This document shows, piece by piece, positions 30,974-35,103 of a stretch of DNA of 35,103 nucleotides. Under the pieces are notes generated by a model, which ran no database searches, was not told where the DNA came from, and saw only the letters and a list, made by a program, of their open reading frames with translations. Location: contig SIAQ01000051.1 of assembly GCA_009697105.1 (NCBI GenBank), forward strand, positions 1 through 35,103, read 5' to 3'. The translations under genes were made by a program, and so were the position numbers. The stretch is from Gemmataceae bacterium (lineage in GTDB: Bacteria > Planctomycetota > Planctomycetia > Gemmatales > Gemmataceae). Every line of letters starts with the position of its first letter. The stretch's first letter is position 1.

Positions 30974-31210
30974 CTAGCCCGTCGTCAGGCTATCCACATC
31001 CGCCTGCGTGATGCGCGTGCTGGCCTTGCTCAGCGTTTGGCTCAACCAGCTCATCACAGACGGGATGTAGGGGAGCTGGCGTGTCTTGATAATATCGAGC
31101 ATCCGAATGTTCCGCCTAACGGTCTCTTTTTTCTTGAGAACGCCATTCTTCTTGCGCGAGAGCTTCATGTCCACTTGACGTTGATCGCGTGCTGTTCGAC
31201 GCTTTCCCAT
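30974..31210 (-). CDS. Small basic protein, unknown
   Basis: A 78-residue protein that starts MGKRRTARDQRQVDMKLSRK and continues with more Lys/Arg (NGVLKKKETVRRN). A more ordinary helical end follows (LPYIPSVMSWLSQTLSKAST, then RITQADVDSLTTG). Strong positive charge suggests nucleic-acid or ribosome contact, but I know no family match. ATG 31210 is chosen over an alternative start eight codons earlier because GGTGGG precedes it closely. It is flanked by a terminator-like hairpin downstream and the glycosyltransferase gene upstream on the same strand, 125 bp away. Confidence 0.55.
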   Translation of the reverse strand: MGKRRTARDQRQVDMKLSRKKNGVLKKKETVRRNIRMLDIIKTRQLPYIPSVMSWLSQTLSKASTRITQADVDSLTTG

Positions 31211-31335
31211 GACCCACCGTTGCGTGAAAACCAAGGTTGAATCGAAAAAGAAATATTAGCAAATATCAGCAGGTTGTCCAGTAGGCCTCGCCAGCGAATC
31301 ACGAATTTGATTGGTTCGGCGAGTCGATCCCGCAT

Positions 31336-33051
31336 TCATCGCTGATTCGTTACGGCAACCAGGCCATCGCGTTTGAACAAATCCTGCCGCCGACCAACGA
31401 CTCGGACCGAACCGTTCAGCGCCGGCGCGATTCGTCGCCAATGTTTCTCTGGCATGAAGACATAGGCGGTTAGTCTACTGCCGAGCAGTTCTTTGATCTC
31501 ATGCTCATCGGAAAGATCTTCGATCATTCGTTGGCTGTAGAAATTTAGGCTAGGCAGATACTCGACATCCCAACCTGCCAGGCGAACGTCCGCGTGCTGC
31601 GAGATCAACCCCACATCCTCAAGCAGGAGTCGCGGGGCCTTTACAGGATTCACGAGGGCCAAACCGAAGCTACCGAGCATGCCGGTGAACACAATTGCTG
31701 AAACGCCAAGCGTCACGACAAAACGGTGATTCTGCCCAGCCCTCGCGAACCGCCAGCATCCAACGGCTAACGCGACGATTGCGAGTCCTGTCAAGGACCA
31801 CCAGCGCAACTGCAGCATTTCCGCGCCCGCAAAGATCGGACCGAACTGCTCGCCACTCGATGCGAAAAAGATCACAAAAACCACCAGACCCATCAGCATC
31901 ATCGACGCTACACCGGATAACATCAGCCGCAACGGCACCCCGATTTTGCCTTCACGCCAGCGATACAAGAAACGACCCACCAAGATCGCGGTCGGCAGCG
32001 TCACCGGAAGGATGTAGTTTGGCAACTTCGTCGCGGCGATGCCATAAAACGTAAAGAAGGCCGCCAGCCAAATCAACAAGAACCGATAGTTCGACGCAGT
32101 GTCGAAGCCGTTTCTGCGCGAAACTTCCGCTTCCATATCATGACTTCGTTCCCAAGCCGATCGGCAACGATTCCACGGTTCGCGTACGGCCGAGAATATC
32201 GCCATCCACAGCGACGTGAATAAAAAAATCGACCACGGCAAGGCCCCAAGTATCCACACGACACCGTAGTATCCGAAGAAGCCGTCATGCGCTTCCATGG
32301 CGACGAGACCACGGCTAATATTGTGTTTGAAAAAAAACTGCCGAACGAATTCGCCGCGAGTTTCGACGGCAACCCAGATGTACCACGGCAGTGCCGTCAG
32401 GCAGAACGAGAACGCCGTAAGCAGCCAACGGCGGTGGAACAGTAAGGCCCATCGGCGTTCCAAAATCAAGAAGAGAATCGCTGTGGCGGCAGGGAGTATG
32501 ACACCGACAGGCCCTTTCGCCAAAGCGCCAAGACCGGCTGTCACACCCATCAGAACAAAGCCGGACCCTGCTGGTCTTCGTGTTGTAAACCAGAAGACTG
32601 CCAGGTTTGCCGCCGTGAACAGGTTCAGCAGGGCATCGGGATTCGCGAACCGCCCGGCGCCGCATAGCATGGGCATCGTCGCCAGGGCAAACGCCGAGAG
32701 CAGCCCCGTCGCCCGGCCAAACATTGCGCGTGCCAATTCATACGCCACAGCCACCGTCGCCATCGCCGCCAAGGCCGACGGTAGCCGAGCGGCGAATTCG
32801 TTGACGCCGAACGTCAGGTAGGCCAACGCCTGCAGCCAATACAAGAGCGCGGGCTTGTGCTCGCGCAGCTTGCCGTTAAATGTCGGAACAATCCAGTTGC
32901 CCGATTCAAACATTTCATAGGCGGCGGTAGCATTTCGGCCTTCGTCTAGGTCCCACAGGGAGGCGCTTCCCAGGTTAAGGAAGAGCATCAAGCCGCCGAC
33001 TGTTAAGAGAAGAGCGTAGTCCCAACTGCGTCCATGCGTTTGCTGAGTCAT
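31336..33051 (-). CDS. GT39/ArnT-type membrane glycosyltransferase
   Basis: A 571-residue multi-pass protein of the PMT_2/ArnT (GT-C fold) type, which moves a sugar from a polyprenyl-phosphate donor to a lipid or protein on the outer face of the membrane. After the first helix (YALLLTVGGLMLFLNLG) the extracytoplasmic loop carries the catalytic-type acidic motif WDLDEGRNA and NWIVPTFNGKLREHKPALLYW. About 11 more helices follow, e.g. ALAAMATVAVAYELARAMFG, GVTAGLGALAKGPVGVILPA and FLLIWLAAFFTFYGIAATK, with the conserved TKLPNYILP block. A C-terminal soluble part (about 480-571) is typical. ATG 33051 is used; in-frame starts at 33075 and further upstream cannot be excluded. Acceptor unknown. Single gene. 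Confidence 0.9.
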   Translation of the reverse strand: MTQQTHGRSWDYALLLTVGGLMLFLNLGSASLWDLDEGRNATAAYEMFESGNWIVPTFNGKLREHKPALLYWLQALAYLTFGVNEFAARLPSALAAMATVAVAYELARAMFGRATGLLSAFALATMPMLCGAGRFANPDALLNLFTAANLAVFWFTTRRPAGSGFVLMGVTAGLGALAKGPVGVILPAATAILFLILERRWALLFHRRWLLTAFSFCLTALPWYIWVAVETRGEFVRQFFFKHNISRGLVAMEAHDGFFGYYGVVWILGALPWSIFLFTSLWMAIFSAVREPWNRCRSAWERSHDMEAEVSRRNGFDTASNYRFLLIWLAAFFTFYGIAATKLPNYILPVTLPTAILVGRFLYRWREGKIGVPLRLMLSGVASMMLMGLVVFVIFFASSGEQFGPIFAGAEMLQLRWWSLTGLAIVALAVGCWRFARAGQNHRFVVTLGVSAIVFTGMLGSFGLALVNPVKAPRLLLEDVGLISQHADVRLAGWDVEYLPSLNFYSQRMIEDLSDEHEIKELLGSRLTAYVFMPEKHWRRIAPALNGSVRVVGRRQDLFKRDGLVAVTNQR

Positions 33052-33160
33052 GTCGTGCCCCGTCGTGGAATCCATTTGCGTGAGGGTAGGCAAATGAATT
33101 GGCCCATTATAAAACAATGTCGGATTGAAACGAGACCAGTCTTGGATCGCCCAGCCAATG

Positions 33161-33219
33161 TCAGAGCTGGACGCGTAAGGGCGGTGTATTTTGACTATCG
33201 CTTACGCTTCGGGCTCTGA
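33161..33219. repeat. Imperfect hairpin before the ROK gene
   Basis: TCAGAGCTGGACGCGTAAGG (33161-33180) and CGCTTACGCTTCGGGCTCTGA's first part from 33199 pair over ~19 positions with a small internal mismatch. It lies directly before the ROK gene's ribosome site and may sit in its leader. Confidence 0.6.
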
Positions 33220-33240
33220 TGGCGTGGAGAAATTCGGATC

Positions 33241-34221
33241 ATGAAGAACCCCTTGTTTGTCGGATTGGATGTTGGCGGTACGACCATGAAGGCGGGCGTT
33301 GTGGATAACAACGGCAAGCTGCTGGCGTCAGTGAGCTTGGCGACGGAAGCCCATCGCGGGCAAGAGCCTGGGTTGGAGCGGATGTGCGAGGCGATCCGCC
33401 TGGCTGTTGTCGCTGCCGGCCTGACGATGAAAAAAATCGCCGCCATCGGCGTCGCTACGCCGGGGACGATGGACATTCCGGCCGGGATTATCTTGGACCC
33501 GCCCAACTTAAAGCCCTGGCGCAACGTACCGGTTCGCAGCTATGTTGCCAAAGCTTTCCAGCTTCCCACGGCCTTCCAGAACGACGGCAACGCCGCTGCC
33601 CTCGGCGAATTCTGGGCTGGCGTGGGACGGGATGTGCACAGCCTTGTGCTCTTCACTCTCGGCACAGGCGTCGGCGGCGGAATCATCTTGGGCGATATCG
33701 TCGTACAGGGCGAACACAGTCATGGTGCAGAGCTAGGCCACATGAAGATCGAGATGACGAATCCCCGCCAATGCGGTTGTGGCCGTTGGGGCTGCCTGGA
33801 GGCCTACGCTAGCGCCACCTCCGTCGTCAAGCGTGCGATGGAGAAACTGGGGCAACGCGGCGGCGCCAAGTCGCAGCTCCAAGCGATGGTCGGCAAGGTT
33901 GACGGACTCACCGCCAAAGACATCTTCGATGTGGCGCAAAAGGGCGACATCCTTGCGGACAAAATTGTCGACGAAATCGCGCTCTACCTTGCCATCGGCG
34001 CCATGAACATGATGCACATCATCGACCCTGACATGGTCGTGTTTGGCGGCGGCATGATCAAGACGGGCGATTGGTTCCTTCAGCGGATAAAGAAATATGT
34101 CAGCGAGTTAGCTTTCCCAGTGCCAGCCGAGAGAACGAAAATCGTATTTGCACAACTCGGCAGCGATGCCGGTTTCATCGGCGCAGCTGCATGCGGTCGG
34201 CAGCTGCTTGCGATGAAATAG
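33241..34221 (+). CDS. ROK-family sugar kinase (glucokinase-like)
   Basis: A 326-residue cytoplasmic kinase that phosphorylates glucose or a related hexose with ATP. The phosphate-1 motif GLDVGGTTMKAGV lies at 8-20, IGVATPGTMD at 69-78, the catalytic Asp115 in QNDGNAAALGE and the adenosine-side GTGVGGGIILG at 141-151. The ROK zinc site is H167 (LGHMKI) with C178-G-C180 and C185 in CGCGRWGCLEAYAS. Length is normal (~320). ATG 33241 is supported by GGAG 12 nt upstream. ROK repressors have an N-terminal DNA-binding domain, which is absent, so this is an enzyme. It is not linked to other sugar genes here. Confidence 0.95.
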   Translation: MKNPLFVGLDVGGTTMKAGVVDNNGKLLASVSLATEAHRGQEPGLERMCEAIRLAVVAAGLTMKKIAAIGVATPGTMDIPAGIILDPPNLKPWRNVPVRSYVAKAFQLPTAFQNDGNAAALGEFWAGVGRDVHSLVLFTLGTGVGGGIILGDIVVQGEHSHGAELGHMKIEMTNPRQCGCGRWGCLEAYASATSVVKRAMEKLGQRGGAKSQLQAMVGKVDGLTAKDIFDVAQKGDILADKIVDEIALYLAIGAMNMMHIIDPDMVVFGGGMIKTGDWFLQRIKKYVSELAFPVPAERTKIVFAQLGSDAGFIGAAACGRQLLAMK

Positions 34222-34700
34222 ATCCTGATTCGCGGACCCCGATCACCGCCTGATGGGACACTTGGCTAGTTGTCATTGGATTTCCCAAATCCCCAAGAGC
34301 ACCAAATTGGGGGGGACTTGGCAGCCGGTCGATATTATTCACAAATCGAATCTATCACGCCTTTTGGGTATTTCTTCGTTGTTTTCACACAGGTATGTCG
34401 CACCGATTGTGCGGCCCGTGCTGGAATACGCGCAATTCCCTAGTGAATTATTGGAAAATACCGCTCTACGTGCTTGACCATATGAAAAATGACGGGTACG
34501 ATAAAATGAGGATGAGTTTTTCGCAGTGTTGGAGTTTATTGAAACTCAAAGGATTTGGTGCCACTCCACAAAACTCACCACGATTTCCTTCAGGGGAAGC
34601 GGAGCTTCACCGGCGTGCCATAACGAGTCAGCGCTCGATTCTGCCCAGCGCGTGGGAATTCATAACAGAACAATGCTCTGTCCTAAAAGGATTGACAGCA
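34222..34700. other. 479-bp spacer before csrA
   Basis: No recognisable gene. A hairpin TCCCCAA...TTGGGGGGA (about 34290-34316) after the ROK gene could be its terminator. Open frames through this region continue into csrA but have no ribosome site or meaningful sequence. It may hold the csrA promoter, which I could not place. Confidence 0.45.
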
Positions 34701-34907
34701 ATGTTAGTACTTTCTCGAAAGAAGAACGAGAGTATTGTCATCAATAATGACATTACCATCACTGTGGTGGAAATCCGCGGTGATAAGGTCCGGCTTGGTA
34801 TAGTTGCCCCTAAAGAAGTCCCCGTCCACCGTCAGGAAGTTTACGAAGCCATTCATGGCAAACCCGATAGTGCCGATGCTACTCCGACTGTAGCCAAGCC
34901 TGACTGA
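34701..34907 (+). CDS. csrA: Carbon storage regulator
   Basis: A 68-residue RNA-binding dimer that binds GGA motifs in mRNA leaders to repress or stabilise translation. The sequence starts MLVLSRKKNESIVI, continues ITITVVEIRGDKVRLGI and VAPKEVPVHRQEVYEAI, which matches CsrA throughout, including the RNA-contact Arg residues in strand 1 and VHRQE. The tail (KPDSADATPTVAKPD) is variable. ATG 34701 has AAAAGGA 9 nt upstream. The flagellar genes that often accompany csrA are not present. The long spacer upstream suggests its own promoter. Confidence 0.96.
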   Translation: MLVLSRKKNESIVINNDITITVVEIRGDKVRLGIVAPKEVPVHRQEVYEAIHGKPDSADATPTVAKPD

Positions 34908-35010
34908 ACAAAAAAACTCGCAACCCTCGATTGACCCCTTTGACTCTTCCTCGGCGTGTGGGCGTCTTGTTAGTTGGTGGAGCGCATGTTCACTATCTGG
35001 TTTTTCGCGC

Positions 35011-35103
35011 TCAGAAAAGCTCCCATTGGGCCGGTTCGCTGCGGTAGAGGGCACGCAGTTGACACATCTCATCGGTGCCTGCCTCTCCCCAGCGCATGCC
35101 GCT
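35011..35103 (-). pseudogene. ISKra4/UPF0236-like transposase, C-terminal tip (partial)
   Basis: A frame entering from the right edge encodes SGMRWGEAGTDEMCQLRALY followed by RSEPAQWELF and a stop at 35011-35013. The pattern MRW...LRAL...W..F is the usual C terminus of ISKra4/UPF0236-type transposases. Only 30 codons are in the window, so whether the element is intact cannot be judged. A 6-bp dyad (GAGCGC 34980-34985, GCGCTC 35006-35011) lies just after the stop. Confidence 0.6.

Noticed and set aside
34395..34700. N-terminal extension of csrA
   Set aside because: CsrA begins MLVLSRKK in all families; the upstream in-frame sequence is unrelated and lacks a ribosome site.
1..35103. CRISPR array or prophage
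   Set aside because: No regularly spaced direct repeats with unique spacers, no cas genes and no phage structural genes were seen. The repeats present are dispersed palindromes.

Overview
The window looks like a chromosomal stretch from a planctomycete (Planctomycetota, probably a Gemmata- or Pirellula-like lineage). The evidence is a secreted HzsA-like di-heme protein paired with a LamG-type protein, an ARPP-1 (DUF6569) secreted protein, many signal-peptide proteins of unknown role, CsrA, sparse operons, and intergenic spaces filled with families of long perfect hairpins. No taxonomic marker such as rRNA is present, so the placement rests on gene content and repeat style.

Layout. 1-345: remnant of an IS630-type transposase cut off at a short terminal-repeat-like sequence. 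346-2502: an extended SDR epimerase (-) and a RbsB-like lipoprotein (+) without its transporter. 2577-5545: small membrane protein, multi-TM protein and DUF58 protein (-); the last two overlap by 4 bp. 5759-6563: HtrA-type protease gene destroyed by a deletion and a ~180-bp inverted-repeat element. 7097-9226: CAP-domain protein (-) and ARPP-1 protein (+), divergent. 9319-11075: zinc/manganese uptake pair, binding protein and ATPase, no permease in the window. 11264-16994: aroB, LamG-like protein, HzsA-like cytochrome and a small membrane protein (+). 17215-18570: nhaA (-). 18850-19170: tRNA-Ile(CAU) on the minus strand, split in its anticodon loop by a 248-nt group I intron. 19452-21601: anmK and a C26-family amidotransferase homologue lacking its nucleophile. 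21897-23075: FHA protein and secreted unknown. 23247-23729: SRPBCC gene with two compensating frameshifts. 23914-25257: folC. 25478-25616: a 139-bp nested inverted-repeat element (MITE-like). 25869-27398: secreted transglutaminase-like protein. 27895-30864: large divergent SF1 helicase-like protein with a coiled-coil insertion. 30974-34221: small basic protein, GT39-type membrane glycosyltransferase, ROK sugar kinase. 34701-34907: csrA. 35011-35103: C-terminal tip of an ISKra4/UPF0236-like transposase running off the right edge.

How the genes work together. Few operons are visible. Functional links supported by position are the overlapping znuA-znuC pair, the overlapping DUF58/membrane pair, the LamG + HzsA-like pair, and anmK next to the C26 homologue. 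Most other genes stand alone and are flanked by hairpin repeats that probably also act as bidirectional terminators.

The most unusual items are the split tRNA-Ile(CAU) with its group I intron, the two nested inverted-repeat elements (one sitting in a protease gene), the double-frameshifted but still open SRPBCC gene, the C26 homologue with glycine in place of the catalytic cysteine, and the helicase-like protein with altered motifs II and III.
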